64,000 nt of DNA from Butyrivibrio sp. LC3010 (GTDB lineage Bacteria > Bacillota > Clostridia > Lachnospirales > Lachnospiraceae). How positions within the stretch are numbered: position 1 is the stretch's first letter; the number at the start of each line of letters is the position of its first letter. A program made the translations under genes and the position numbers. The notes under the pieces were generated by a model. It searched no databases. It was given only the letters and a program-made list of their open reading frames with translations, and was not told the origin of the DNA. Positions 17,185 through 27,095 of this stretch are shown one piece after another. Where the stretch lies: positions 1-64,000 of the forward strand of contig NZ_AUJU01000022.1 in the NCBI RefSeq assembly GCF_000424385.1. The letters run 5' to 3'.

Positions 17185-20100
17185 TCACTTCAGTAATTCT
17201 TCAATTCCTTCATAGTCATAATTATCATATTTTTCTTTAAGAGCTTCGAATTTTTCCTTCTCTGATTCAGGGACTGAATAATCTTCAATCTCTTTGAACG
17301 CCTCTGCTATTGAATCGGCGTCCATTGCTTTTGCGGCTTCTCCTATCATTTCATAGACGCTCTCCATGATAGTCATATCTGCCACAGGTTTATCTTTACT
17401 TTGTCCATCTTCATTGCTCTCTTCAAACAATGGCGCAAGTATTTCTCTGTATTTCTCATAATCTGAGAGCAAAGGTTCTGTCTTTTCTCTTATCAGTTCT
17501 ATGTTATTATCTTTACCTGCATACTCCAGTTCCTGTGCCCTGTCACCTATATCAAGAGCCCCCACAAGTCTTGCGGAGCTTTTTAGTGCATGAACCTTTA
17601 TCGTATAGTTCTCCCAGTCCTCATTTTCATAATACTCTTTGATTTCGGAAAACTTTACAGGAATGGATTCATAGAACACCTTAAGTACTGACTTTAAGGT
17701 CTTCTCAGAACCGCTGTTTTTTATAGCTGCTTCAGGGTTAATGCCTTCAATGTTCTCATACCACTTAGCCTCCCTTTTGATTTCTTCCTGCTCCAAAGAG
17801 GTAGCTTTAGCACTCACTGCCGATGCATTTCTCTTGGGTCTTGCTTTAATAAGCTTACCTTCGAAACTGAAGAAGTTTTCAAGATTATATTTGGTATTTA
17901 TATTGTACAGATAAGAAAGTCCAAATGTTCCCGGTCCGCAATTGGATGAACCACCTGCAGACATTTTCTGAAAAATAACCGTATCAAAGGCAAATCTTTC
18001 ATGTACCTTTTCTTCAATAATAAGCAGCATATCCTCCGGAATATCCGCATAGGTTATAAACAGCAGTCCATTATCAGGGCGCACTCTTGATGAAAATTCT
18101 CTTGAAATGAATTTATTAAAGCAGTTTTCCATCGTTCCCATAAACAGTCTGTCTACAACAAGCTGATTATTACTCATTCTAAGTGAAGGACTGATTTCCA
18201 TAGCAGTCATGAACTGACTGATTGCAGGATTTAAAAAGCCCTTCTTTTTAAGGAAATTGACATCCGAGATAATGAAACCGCAATTTATCTGCTTTCTGAC
18301 ATCCAAAAGCTCATCCACAAGCTTTTCTACAGGATAGTTAAGGGCTGCCAGCCTGCAGGCTATAAGCACCAGCATGCCTACTGCACTTGATAACAGCTGT
18401 GAGTCGATAACTATTACATTATCAAAGGTTTTTGCTGCCTCCGCAGCCCTTTCATATTCAACGCTGATACTGCTTGATATTGCGATATAAATCACGTATT
18501 GCGCAGTCAGAAGCTTTCTTGAAAAAAACTCAGTAAAATCTGCAACTACAGGAGGTTCCGTCTTAACCATTTCTCCGGTTGTATTTATGTAATATATCAT
18601 CTCATCAGATACAGTTTCTATCCCGTCAAAAAATACTCCGGTCCTGGTTCTTATGGTGAATGGCAGCTGCTCAACCTGCAGATCACTTAATACCGTCTCG
18701 GGAAGATCACACATCGAGCTGGTAGTAATAAGAATAGGCTTCTTCCTGATATATCCCTTTGCAGTGTCCATGGTTTCACCGGTTTGTTCTTCACTGCCGT
18801 TTAGGATCACCTTTTCTGCAGAAAGGTTTTTTATAAGGCACTGTTCAAGCTGCTTACCCGAAACAGGTTTAATGAGATACCCGTCAAACCCGCTCTTTTT
18901 ATATAACTCTTTGTTGTCAGAGCCAGCATTAGCAGTGAGAACAATTATAGGTGTGTCCTTATTCAAACCTCCTGTCTGCCTTCTTATATTTTCAAGGCAT
19001 ACGATTCCGTCCATCTCTGGCATTAGGTGATCCATGAAAATAAGATCATATTTTTTCTCTATAGTCTTTGTCAGAGCATCATTCCCATCAAGTGAGAGAT
19101 CAATGCTCATACCGGTTCCGTCAAGAAGCTTTTCCTCAACCTGAAGGTTCATCTCATTGTCATCAACTATAAGGATTGATACATCAGGTGCTGTGAAGCT
19201 ATTCTCATATTTGACCGCAGTAACATTAAAACTGTTTTCAATATTGATATTGCCTATGGGCTCTAATGAAACAATTCTCTGCTTTAGTGAAATACTGAAG
19301 GTGGATCCCTGGCCATAAACACTGTTTACAGTGATAGTGCCACCCATCAGATCAGTGAGCTGTTTAACTATGGACAGTCCAAGTCCCGTTCCTTCTATGT
19401 GTCTGTTCTTTTCCTTATCAAACCTCGAAAAAGAATCAAAAAGATATGGAATCGCCTCCTGTTTGATTCCCATTCCGGTATCGCTGACACTTATATTCAA
19501 AATGACTTCATTTTCATTTAAGGCTTCACACTCAATATGCAGGGATACTGAACCCTTACTGGTATATTTGACCGCATTATTCAGAATATTGATCAGAATC
19601 TGCTTGATGCGCACTTCATCTCCATAGAGTTCTGAAGGAACTCCCGGATCAATATTTACCGTAAATAAAAGGCCTTTTTCCTGTGCCTTGAGCCAGACCA
19701 TGCTTACAATTTCAGATATCATTTCTTCAACTTTATAATTGACAGGAACAATATCCATTCTGCCTGCTTCAATCTTGCTAAAATCCAGAAGATCATTTAT
19801 AAGAGACAGCAGCATTCTCCCGGCACCCTGAATATTTTTCGCATCCTTTATAATTTCTTCTGATGCGTCCTCCTGTCTAAGGATGATCTCATTAAGACCA
19901 AGCACTGTATTTATGGGTGTCCTGATCTCATGACTCATACTGGAAAAGAATCGATTCTGAGAATGATTCAATTCCTCTGCCTTTTTAGTCTGCTCATTTG
20001 CACACTCTGTTTCTCTTCTTAATAAACGAACCTGATACCAGACCAGACAAAATGTCAAAAGGCCTACCGTTATCGTTGAAAAACACGTGTCATATATTTC

Positions 20101-20568
20101 AACTTCCTTCGAATGATCGATGATTATTTCCGGATAAAAATATGAAGCAGCATATAAAGCTACGGTCAGAAGAGAAAGTACTACAATCGACACTCTCCTC
20201 CAGACACCGGTCATTACAATTCCAATATAAAGATACGCAAAGATAATCCAGGCTGCACCGCCTCCGTTTACTCCACCTCTCAGAATAACAATTGCCGGTA
20301 TGATAAAAAAAATCAGACATACAACTGTAATCTTCTTACCGATCTCCACGCTGTGAAAATGCACTGTTAAAACAGATACGATGGGGAAAAATGCCGCAAT
20401 CTCAATAAAAATGACTGTTTCAACCAGATTATCTTTATACAGGATATCTCCGATGATGGTCAAAATACACGCTATTGTTGTTACTAAAGAAAAGACAATA
20501 AAAGTCTGTTCATTATTTGATCTTTTGCTACTGAAAATATCTTCTTTAATCTTCTCTATTATTTTCAC
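17185..20568 (-). CDS. membrane hybrid histidine kinase with DegV-like and HPt domains (kinase B)
   Basis: The 1127-residue protein has about six membrane segments (25-185), a dimerisation domain with phospho-His 213 in SSMSHEIRTP, an ATPase domain (about 310-430; NAVKYTSKG, SDTGMGI, GTGLGLSI) and a receiver (about 463-583, Asp 513 in FMDHLMPEMDG). A DegV-like domain follows at about 610-890: TTSSMCDLP, GVFFDGIE, AISSSISVEYERAA, VIDSQLLSSAVG and NCGPGTFGL. The His of the canonical THTGPG motif is Asn here. An HPt domain (His 993 in VHALKSSARLVGA) and a roughly 60-residue helical tail end the protein. The start is GTG with a strong GGGAGGTGA site, overlapping the kinase A stop by 4 bp. The DegV domain probably senses a fatty acid or lipid. 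Confidence 0.88.
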   Translation of the reverse strand: MKIIEKIKEDIFSSKRSNNEQTFIVFSLVTTIACILTIIGDILYKDNLVETVIFIEIAAFFPIVSVLTVHFHSVEIGKKITVVCLIFFIIPAIVILRGGVNGGGAAWIIFAYLYIGIVMTGVWRRVSIVVLSLLTVALYAASYFYPEIIIDHSKEVEIYDTCFSTITVGLLTFCLVWYQVRLLRRETECANEQTKKAEELNHSQNRFFSSMSHEIRTPINTVLGLNEIILRQEDASEEIIKDAKNIQGAGRMLLSLINDLLDFSKIEAGRMDIVPVNYKVEEMISEIVSMVWLKAQEKGLLFTVNIDPGVPSELYGDEVRIKQILINILNNAVKYTSKGSVSLHIECEALNENEVILNISVSDTGMGIKQEAIPYLFDSFSRFDKEKNRHIEGTGLGLSIVKQLTDLMGGTITVNSVYGQGSTFSISLKQRIVSLEPIGNINIENSFNVTAVKYENSFTAPDVSILIVDDNEMNLQVEEKLLDGTGMSIDLSLDGNDALTKTIEKKYDLIFMDHLMPEMDGIVCLENIRRQTGGLNKDTPIIVLTANAGSDNKELYKKSGFDGYLIKPVSGKQLEQCLIKNLSAEKVILNGSEEQTGETMDTAKGYIRKKPILITTSSMCDLPETVLSDLQVEQLPFTIRTRTGVFFDGIETVSDEMIYYINTTGEMVKTEPPVVADFTEFFSRKLLTAQYVIYIAISSSISVEYERAAEAAKTFDNVIVIDSQLLSSAVGMLVLIACRLAALNYPVEKLVDELLDVRKQINCGFIISDVNFLKKKGFLNPAISQFMTAMEISPSLRMSNNQLVVDRLFMGTMENCFNKFISREFSSRVRPDNGLLFITYADIPEDMLLIIEEKVHERFAFDTVIFQKMSAGGSSNCGPGTFGLSYLYNINTKYNLENFFSFEGKLIKARPKRNASAVSAKATSLEQEEIKREAKWYENIEGINPEAAIKNSGSEKTLKSVLKVFYESIPVKFSEIKEYYENEDWENYTIKVHALKSSARLVGALDIGDRAQELEYAGKDNNIELIREKTEPLLSDYEKYREILAPLFEESNEDGQSKDKPVADMTIMESVYEMIGEAAKAMDADSIAEAFKEIEDYSVPESEKEKFEALKEKYDNYDYEGIEELLK

Positions 20569-22619
20569 AGCAGATCACCTCCCTTCTTTCCAATCCGGCT
20601 TTCAGGGAGTTTTTTCTTCATAACACTTTCAAACTCATTTGTATCAATGGGTTTTGCCAAAAATCCGTCAAATCCCTCCTTTTTAAACATTTCCTGCGCA
20701 CCACTTAACGTATTTGCGGTAAGCACAATAATGATCGGGTGTTTGCCGCTTCTTTCAGCATCTGCTCTTATGCGTTTCATACATTCAACGCCGTCCATCC
20801 CAGGCATCATATGATCCATGAAAATCAAATCAAAATTACCATTTTTGTATTTTTCAATCGCGTCGGCACCGCCACCTGCGGTATCTGTGATCATCCCATA
20901 TTCTTCAAAAATAGCCTTCGCAACAATAAGATTAGCCGGTTCATCATCAACTATAAGGGTTCTCACACCCTCAAAAGCTGTTTTTACATTATTATCAGAG
21001 CTTGCGAAAATGTACTCCTGCAGCTCATTATTAAGAATTCTCGCAATTGGATAACCGTAGATAGGCTTGGGCATGAATGTTATCCCGCCTCTCTTCTCAG
21101 GCTTTCTGTCAGAAGGAACAACAACAGCCACAGCGATACCATCATCTGCAATTGCATCAAAGTACTCCTTAGACTCAAGATATTCCTCCTCACCGATGAA
21201 AATATGTGAGATATCCAGCCTCTCAATATATCTTTTTGCTTCATCAAAGGTGCCTGATACGACAAGCGGAAGTTTTAGCCCGATAGAAATATTTTGGGCC
21301 ATATTTTTATAGTAGTCCCTCAACTCCGGGACCTCATATTTTTCATTTCTCAGATAAATAAGCACATTCCTTATATGTGTATAATCAACCTTTATACATT
21401 CAGCAGAATCTACTACCCTCTGCGGCACACTGATCTGAACCGTGGTGCCTCTGCCTTTTGCAGACTGTATCTTAACAAAGCCTCCCATCTTATGAACAAA
21501 GCCATAAACAACAGGAAGCCCCAACCCGATTCCGCCACTACTTCTGGTTCTTTTCTTATTTACCCGATGAGCACCTTTGGCTACTGCAGCGATGTCCCTT
21601 CTGGACATACCCATACCGGTGTCAGTAATCTGAATGATCAGATTTATTCCATAATCCCTTTGTGATGAATACACTCTTACATAAATGCCCCCGACTTCAG
21701 TAAACTTTTGCGCATTATCCATCAGTTTAATAAAAATCTTTTTGAGCCTTTTAACATCGCCATTTAAAAGAGTAGGTATCCTCGGGTCAAAATCAACTAT
21801 AAGTTCCAGTTGTTTGTCAGCATTTTTTTGCTTAAAACGCTCAAGCATATCATTTATAAGAGATACTATCTCATAGTTATCTTCTGACAGAATCACATCT
21901 CCTCTTTTAATTTCTATGTAATCCTGTATATCCTCTATCTGATGTGAAAGTCTTACTCCTGCGTCATTTATGGCAATTATTTCTTCATCATGATTTCTCT
22001 TTCTGATAAGCTCAGACATTCCATTGATAATATTCACAGGCGTACGAAGCTCATGGGATATACTTGTCAGGAAATCATCCATATCATCCTGGTTGGCTTT
22101 TAATTTTTGATCGCTATCTGATTTGCTTTCTTCCAGCAAAAGAACACCTTTAACGTTTCGTCTGCAAACAAAGAAAACGCTGAGCACTACCATAATCTGT
22201 AGAACCAGCCTTGACAAATCCTGCACATTTACCTTCAAATTGCCTTGACTCACAATGAAAACAACATGAAATACCGTGATCAAAAAGAACTCTCCAAGAA
22301 TGCAATTAAGCATATAGAATTTATTAAGGAGAGAGAAAATGGTCAGCATCATAATTATGATAATTGAAATATTTATGAAGCCGGCCATGCGCATGCTATA
22401 AAAAAATGTAGCAACTACGCCAAATATAAAATAAAAGGCTTCTCTGAAATTAGCCTCAAACATCTGCGTGACATGGATTATCCAAAGCCCAAGAATGCCG
22501 AGAATCATGGGAACAGACAGCCATAATTCCCAGCTTTCTATAGCGCTTTCGATAGAAAGTCCAAGACAGCCGATTGACATTATTACTAATATAAAACGGT
22601 CTCTTCCCAATTTATCCAT
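20565..22619 (-). CDS. membrane hybrid histidine kinase, partner of the DegV-kinase (kinase A)
   Basis: The 684-residue protein has about six membrane segments in its first 165 residues, then a kinase core: phospho-His in TSISHELRTP, N-box NAQKFTEVGG, TDTGMGM and GIGLGLPVV. A pseudoreceiver with no phospho-Asp follows (around 430-545, containing HIFIGEEEYLESKEYF), then a complete receiver (LIVDDEPANL, LIFMDHMMPGMDG). No HPt domain is present; its partner supplies one. The N-terminal region resembles that of kinase C at 43057-45528, for example ESWELW versus SSWEFW. The two genes are therefore equivalent members of duplicated kinase pairs. AGGTGA lies 7 bases before the ATG. Confidence 0.88.
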   Translation of the reverse strand: MDKLGRDRFILVIMSIGCLGLSIESAIESWELWLSVPMILGILGLWIIHVTQMFEANFREAFYFIFGVVATFFYSMRMAGFINISIIIIMMLTIFSLLNKFYMLNCILGEFFLITVFHVVFIVSQGNLKVNVQDLSRLVLQIMVVLSVFFVCRRNVKGVLLLEESKSDSDQKLKANQDDMDDFLTSISHELRTPVNIINGMSELIRKRNHDEEIIAINDAGVRLSHQIEDIQDYIEIKRGDVILSEDNYEIVSLINDMLERFKQKNADKQLELIVDFDPRIPTLLNGDVKRLKKIFIKLMDNAQKFTEVGGIYVRVYSSQRDYGINLIIQITDTGMGMSRRDIAAVAKGAHRVNKKRTRSSGGIGLGLPVVYGFVHKMGGFVKIQSAKGRGTTVQISVPQRVVDSAECIKVDYTHIRNVLIYLRNEKYEVPELRDYYKNMAQNISIGLKLPLVVSGTFDEAKRYIERLDISHIFIGEEEYLESKEYFDAIADDGIAVAVVVPSDRKPEKRGGITFMPKPIYGYPIARILNNELQEYIFASSDNNVKTAFEGVRTLIVDDEPANLIVAKAIFEEYGMITDTAGGGADAIEKYKNGNFDLIFMDHMMPGMDGVECMKRIRADAERSGKHPIIIVLTANTLSGAQEMFKKEGFDGFLAKPIDTNEFESVMKKKLPESRIGKKGGDLL

Positions 22620-22787
22620 AAAATAGTCACCTATTGTAATACAAAAAATGATATACAGTAAAAACCTATATGTAATATCATTGTATCAGAATTCGTTTGC
22701 GCAAAATTAGAATACTCTGTTACAAAGATGAATTTTCTATAAACTATCGGTAAAAAAAGACTTTCTTATAATTATTGTGTCAAAAGA

Positions 22788-23432
22788 TCAGTCGAAACAA
22801 TCCTCTCCAAATCTTACCTTTGCATAAGCCTTGATAGCTTCAACGCATTTTGCAAAGCCAAGTTTTCCACTGTCCAGGCAAAGATCATAATTAAGAGCGT
22901 CTGTCCAATTGTGCCCTGTGTGATATTCATAATAATCAGCGCGGGCCTTGTCGATCTGAGCAATGAATTTTTCAAGCTCTTTTCCTGTCATGCTCTGAAC
23001 CTTACCGGCTTCCTGCATCAGGAAATCGTGATCTGCATGAACAAATACCCTGAGGGCATTGTCATAATCCTTTAATACAAAATCAGCACATCTTCCGACA
23101 ATAACGCAGGGTTCTCCTTTTTCTGCCAGCATCTTTATTGCCTTCGCCTGATAACTGAATATGTTTTCATCAGATGTAAAATCCGAGTCTCCCGGCTTCT
23201 TAACACTGCCATCATAGATTGTAGATATAAGTGAGAGCTTATTCTTCCAGCTTTTCTTTACCTTCTCATCAGCATCAACAAAAAGGCCCTCATTTATTCC
23301 ACTTATCTCAGATGCAACCTTGGAAAGTTCCTTGTCGTAATAGTGGATTCCAAGCTCGTCTGCAAGCATCTTACCTACAGTGCGGCCGCCGCTACCATAC
23401 TGTCTTGCTATTGTGATGACTATATTTTTCAT
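22788..23432 (-). CDS. cytidylate kinase-like family protein
   Basis: The 214-residue protein begins with a P-loop variant, ITIARQYGSGGRTVGKMLADELG, typical of the cytidylate-kinase-like family common in clostridia. VGRCADFVL and later RVFVHAD match nucleotide-binding positions of that family. Whether it phosphorylates CMP or another substrate is unknown; the true CMP kinase gene (cmk) is normally separate. It lies 22 bp downstream of livF and is probably transcribed with the amino-acid transporter, although a functional link is not obvious. About 170 bp of AT-rich DNA without a gene separates it from the signalling cluster downstream. Confidence 0.85.
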   Translation of the reverse strand: MKNIVITIARQYGSGGRTVGKMLADELGIHYYDKELSKVASEISGINEGLFVDADEKVKKSWKNKLSLISTIYDGSVKKPGDSDFTSDENIFSYQAKAIKMLAEKGEPCVIVGRCADFVLKDYDNALRVFVHADHDFLMQEAGKVQSMTGKELEKFIAQIDKARADYYEYHTGHNWTDALNYDLCLDSGKLGFAKCVEAIKAYAKVRFGEDCFD

Positions 23433-23454
23433 GATATTCCATTCCCCCTAAGAT

Positions 23455-24165
23455 TTACTCACCCAAATATGCTTTTCTGATTGATTCATCGCTTAGAAGT
23501 TCGTCAGCGATTCCTTCTTTTACGATGCTTCCTGTCTCCAGTACATAAGCTCTGTCAGCAATTGTCAGGGCTTTCTTCGCATTCTGCTCTACGAGAAGAA
23601 CCGTAACTCCGTCCTTGTTCACATCCTCAATTATGCTGAAAATCTCATTTACAAAAATCGGAGAAAGTCCCATCGAGGGCTCATCCATAAGTATTATATC
23701 AGGATGAGACATGAGCGCTCTGCCCATTGCCAGCATCTGCTGCTCTCCTCCTGAGAGGGTTCCGGACAGCTGGTTTTTTCTTTCCTCAAGTCTTGGGAAT
23801 CTCTTGTATACCATTTCCAGAGTTGACTGAAACTCGGCTGCATCATTTCTTGTGTACGCACCCATTTTCAAATTCTGTAATACCGTCATGTCGGCAAAAA
23901 CTCTACGCCCTTCCGGCACATGAGCCATTCCCAGTGATACTATCTTATGCCCGGGTGTATGGACAAGATCGGTATCGTTATACATTATCTGTCCATCAGC
24001 AGGCTTTATAAGGCCTGAAAGTGTGTGAAGTATTGTGGTTTTGCCTGCTCCGTTTGCACCGATAAGGGCAACTATTTCTCCCTTTTCAACATGAAAAGAT
24101 ATTCCCTTTAATGCCTTGATAACGCCATAGTTGACGCTTAATCTCTTTACATCAAGTAGTGACAT
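23455..24165 (-). CDS. livF: branched-chain amino-acid ABC transporter ATPase LivF
   Basis: The 236-residue ABC ATPase has Walker A GANGAGKTT, signature LSGGEQQML, Walker B ILMDEP and the switch His replaced in context by LLVEQNAKKA, which is typical of LivF. It energises uptake of leucine, isoleucine and valine together with LivG, LivH and LivM. It lies 24 bp after livG, last of the transporter genes. Confidence 0.93.
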   Translation of the reverse strand: MSLLDVKRLSVNYGVIKALKGISFHVEKGEIVALIGANGAGKTTILHTLSGLIKPADGQIMYNDTDLVHTPGHKIVSLGMAHVPEGRRVFADMTVLQNLKMGAYTRNDAAEFQSTLEMVYKRFPRLEERKNQLSGTLSGGEQQMLAMGRALMSHPDIILMDEPSMGLSPIFVNEIFSIIEDVNKDGVTVLLVEQNAKKALTIADRAYVLETGSIVKEGIADELLSDESIRKAYLGE

Positions 24166-24189
24166 TTTTTGCTCCTATAAATACAAATT

Positions 24190-24948
24190 TTATTCTCCAA
24201 GATAAGCTGTGATTACTTCAGGGTCTGCAAGGACTTCCTTCGTATTACCCTGCTTCAGTACACGGCCAAAGTTTAATACCGTCAGCTTTTCACAGATACC
24301 TGAAACCAGCTTCATATCATGTTCTATGAGAAGTATGGTCATATCAAATTCCTTACGAACAAGGGCTATCGTATCCATGAGTTCTGCAGTTTCATTCGGA
24401 TTCATCCCGGCTGCCGGCTCGTCCAGAAGAAGAAGCTTTGGTGACGTAGCCATAGCCCTGGCAATTTCCAGTTTTCTCTGCTTACCATATGGGAGGTTAC
24501 TTGCAAGAACATCTCTCTCCTTATCGAGATCAAATACTTTAAGAAGTTTCATGGCCTCTTCATCCACCTGCTTCTCCACTGCCCTGTATCTTCCGATATG
24601 AAGCACTCCTTCAAGTCCGCTGTAACGGAAACGCTCTGTAAGTCCCACTTTAACATTATCTATAACTGACATCTGATGGAACAATCTGATATTCTGGAAG
24701 GTTCTTGCTATACCTGCATGATTTATCTTAATGGTGTTGTCTCTGGTTATATCCTTACCATCAAGTCTGATCCTTCCTTCATTTGGTTTATAAACACCTG
24801 TCAAAAGATTGAATACTGTAGTTTTTCCGGCTCCGTTAGGACCTATCAGTCCGTAAAGTTCTCCCTTTTCAATTGAAATACCAAAGTCATCCACTGCACG
24901 GAGTCCGCCGAATGAAATGCTAAGGTTATTAACTTCAAGTAATGCCAT
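24190..24948 (-). CDS. livG: branched-chain amino-acid ABC transporter ATPase LivG
   Basis: The 252-residue ATPase has Walker A GPNGAGKTT, a LivG-type signature region LPYGKQRKLEIARAMATSPKLLLLDEPAAGMNP and switch region LLIEHDMKLV. The AAGMNP after Walker B is diagnostic for LivG. It starts 3 bp after the livM stop, so the genes are translationally linked. Confidence 0.93.
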   Translation of the reverse strand: MALLEVNNLSISFGGLRAVDDFGISIEKGELYGLIGPNGAGKTTVFNLLTGVYKPNEGRIRLDGKDITRDNTIKINHAGIARTFQNIRLFHQMSVIDNVKVGLTERFRYSGLEGVLHIGRYRAVEKQVDEEAMKLLKVFDLDKERDVLASNLPYGKQRKLEIARAMATSPKLLLLDEPAAGMNPNETAELMDTIALVRKEFDMTILLIEHDMKLVSGICEKLTVLNFGRVLKQGNTKEVLADPEVITAYLGE

Positions 24949-24951
24949 GGC

Positions 24952-25989
24952 TTACCTCCTCTTTTTGAATTTTGAAAGAATCATCTTTCTGAATATGATT
25001 ACGTTAGGTGACCAGTTAAAGATCATCATCACAATCAGAACTATCGCATAGATAAGCATGCGGTAATTATTAAGTCCTCTTAAGAGCTCCGGCAGCATGT
25101 AGAGAATAACCGCAGCAATGACTGAACCTCTGATATTACCGATACCGCCAAGAACCACATATACGAGAATCATGATTGAAGCATTGTATCCAAAGTATTG
25201 TGAAGCAGCAGTAAGTGATGTGATATTGTGTGAAAAAAGAACACCTGCAGCGCCTGCAATTGCTGCTGAAATAGTAAACGCCATCATTTTATAGCCGGTA
25301 ACATTTATTCCTGTTGCCTCAGCCGCAATGCTGTTATCACGGACAGCCATAATCGCACGTCCGTCTCTTGAATTTATAAGGTTCTGAACCACAAAAAGAG
25401 AAATCAGAAGTACTATAACAGCTATTGTAAAATTGGAATCGTGAGGGGTTCCGGTAATACCCATAGCTCCGTTTACTATTATCTCGCCCTCAGGTAAAAG
25501 CCCAAGTTCCATTGAATTCTTAAGAGACATATGAAGTCCGTTAGCATCAACTCCAAGATAGATGGCATTTATTACATTTTTAATGATCTCACCAAAGGCA
25601 AGTGTAACGATCGCCAGATAGTCACCTCGAAGTCTCAAAACCGGAATACCTATAAGGAATCCGAACAATGCCGCAAATGCAATGCCCACTACAAATGCCA
25701 GAAAAAATCTGATGGGAGTAGGAAGCATATTCTCAGTAACTTTTGAAAAGAATGCACTGAAAAAAGCACCTATACACATAAACCCGCAATGTCCGATACT
25801 AAGCTCTCCCAGTATACCTACACACAAATTAAGAGCTACGGCGATTACCGCATAGTATGTCATGGGAACCAAAAGTCCCTTCATGTGACTTGAAAGATTT
25901 CCGGTTAATATTAAAATCTCCATTATGATATATGCCGCTATCACTATTCCGTATGTGATTAGCTGGTCCTGCATTCGTTTTTTATTCAT
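24952..25989 (-). CDS. livM: branched-chain amino-acid ABC transporter permease LivM
   Basis: The 345-residue membrane protein has about nine hydrophobic segments and LivM signatures: CVGILGELSIGHCGFMCIGAF, RLRGDYLAIVTLAFGEIIKN and MVLVYVVLGGIGNIRGSV-like sequence near residue 275. It forms the transmembrane pore with LivH. The start is 4 bp downstream of the livH stop, with GAAGGTG in the livH 3' end serving as ribosome-binding site. Confidence 0.93.
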   Translation of the reverse strand: MNKKRMQDQLITYGIVIAAYIIMEILILTGNLSSHMKGLLVPMTYYAVIAVALNLCVGILGELSIGHCGFMCIGAFFSAFFSKVTENMLPTPIRFFLAFVVGIAFAALFGFLIGIPVLRLRGDYLAIVTLAFGEIIKNVINAIYLGVDANGLHMSLKNSMELGLLPEGEIIVNGAMGITGTPHDSNFTIAVIVLLISLFVVQNLINSRDGRAIMAVRDNSIAAEATGINVTGYKMMAFTISAAIAGAAGVLFSHNITSLTAASQYFGYNASIMILVYVVLGGIGNIRGSVIAAVILYMLPELLRGLNNYRMLIYAIVLIVMMIFNWSPNVIIFRKMILSKFKKRR

Positions 25990-25993
25990 CTGT

Positions 25994-26878
25994 TTACACC
26001 TTCTCCTGAATTTTTTTACCGAGAATTCCTGTGGGCTTAACCAAAAGCACGACTACCAGAATTCCAAACACAATCGCATCAGAAAGCTGTGATGAGATAT
26101 ATGTCTTACTCAGAATTTCAATTATTCCAAGAACAAGACCTCCTATCATCGCTCCGGGAATAGAACCTATCCCTCCAAGTACAGCTGCAACGAATGCTTT
26201 TATACCGGGCATTGCTCCGGTATAGGGTGAAAGTGACGGATAGGCGGAACACAGAAGAGCTCCTGCTACAGCAGCCAGCGCTGAACCAATTGCAAAAGTA
26301 AGTGTAATTGTCTTATTTACATTTATTCCCATCAGTGTTGCTGCACCTCTGTCCTCAGCAACTGCAAGCATTGCCTGCCCCTCCTTTGTCTTGTGTATAA
26401 AAAGCTGAAGGGCTATAAGAATCACGATGCTTACCGCAATAGTCACAATGGTAACTCCCTGTATCCTGAGAGAACCATCCCCAAGGGTTACGCCATTCCA
26501 TTTAACAACTGATGAAAATGATTTGATATCTGCACCAAAGATAAGAAGTGCGAGATTTTCCAGAAAATAGCTGACACCGATAGCAGTGATAAGAACTGCC
26601 AGCGGAGAAGCTGCCCCTCTAAGCGGTCTGTAGGCTATCCTCTCGGTGGTGACACCAAGCAGGGTGCAAATGATTATGGCTGCAATTATTCCAACAAAGG
26701 TATTCCCACTTAATGTAGAACATATGGTGAAAATAACGTAACAGCCAACCATAATGAAATCACCGTGGGCAAAGTTCAGCATTTTGGCAATTCCATAAAC
26801 CATAGTATAGCCAAGGGCGATAATCGCATATATACTCCCAAGGCTAAGCCCATTTATCAGATAGGTTAGAAAGCTCAT
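25994..26878 (-). CDS. livH: branched-chain amino-acid ABC transporter permease LivH
   Basis: The 294-residue permease begins FLTYLINGLSLGSIYAIIALGYTMVYGIAKMLNFAHGD, the usual LivH start, and contains GINVNKTITLTFAIGSALAAVAG and FVAAVLGGIGSIPGAMIGG. It is the second pore subunit. GGAGG precedes the ATG. A terminator lies between livJ and this gene, so the permease-ATPase part may be expressed at a lower level than the binding protein through partial readthrough. Confidence 0.93.
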   Translation of the reverse strand: MSFLTYLINGLSLGSIYAIIALGYTMVYGIAKMLNFAHGDFIMVGCYVIFTICSTLSGNTFVGIIAAIIICTLLGVTTERIAYRPLRGAASPLAVLITAIGVSYFLENLALLIFGADIKSFSSVVKWNGVTLGDGSLRIQGVTIVTIAVSIVILIALQLFIHKTKEGQAMLAVAEDRGAATLMGINVNKTITLTFAIGSALAAVAGALLCSAYPSLSPYTGAMPGIKAFVAAVLGGIGSIPGAMIGGLVLGIIEILSKTYISSQLSDAIVFGILVVVLLVKPTGILGKKIQEKV

Positions 26879-26946
26879 AATTATTCCTCCAAAAAACTTT
26901 TCTATACACTGTATTGTATCATCTAAGTCACCTATAGTGTATAGAG

Positions 26947-26981
26947 AAAAACGAGGAACGCTGAGTGTTCAGCATTCCTCG
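26947..26981 (-). terminator. terminator between livJ and livH
   Basis: CGAGGAA-C-GCTGA (26952-26964) pairs with TCAGC-A-TTCCTCG (26969-26981), and the minus-strand transcript then reads TTTTTCTC. It sits about 115 bp after the livJ stop and 69 bp before the livH start. Internal terminators of this kind commonly set a high binding-protein to permease ratio. Confidence 0.85.
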
Positions 26982-27095
26982 CCGATCTAAATCATATTAA
27001 AGATTATTGAACGCTTTATCCTTATTTATTGCGTTCCAGAAGTCAAAATTTTAGATTCCTGTTTTTCCGCTTTTGTCCACAAAAAGTCATAGAAA

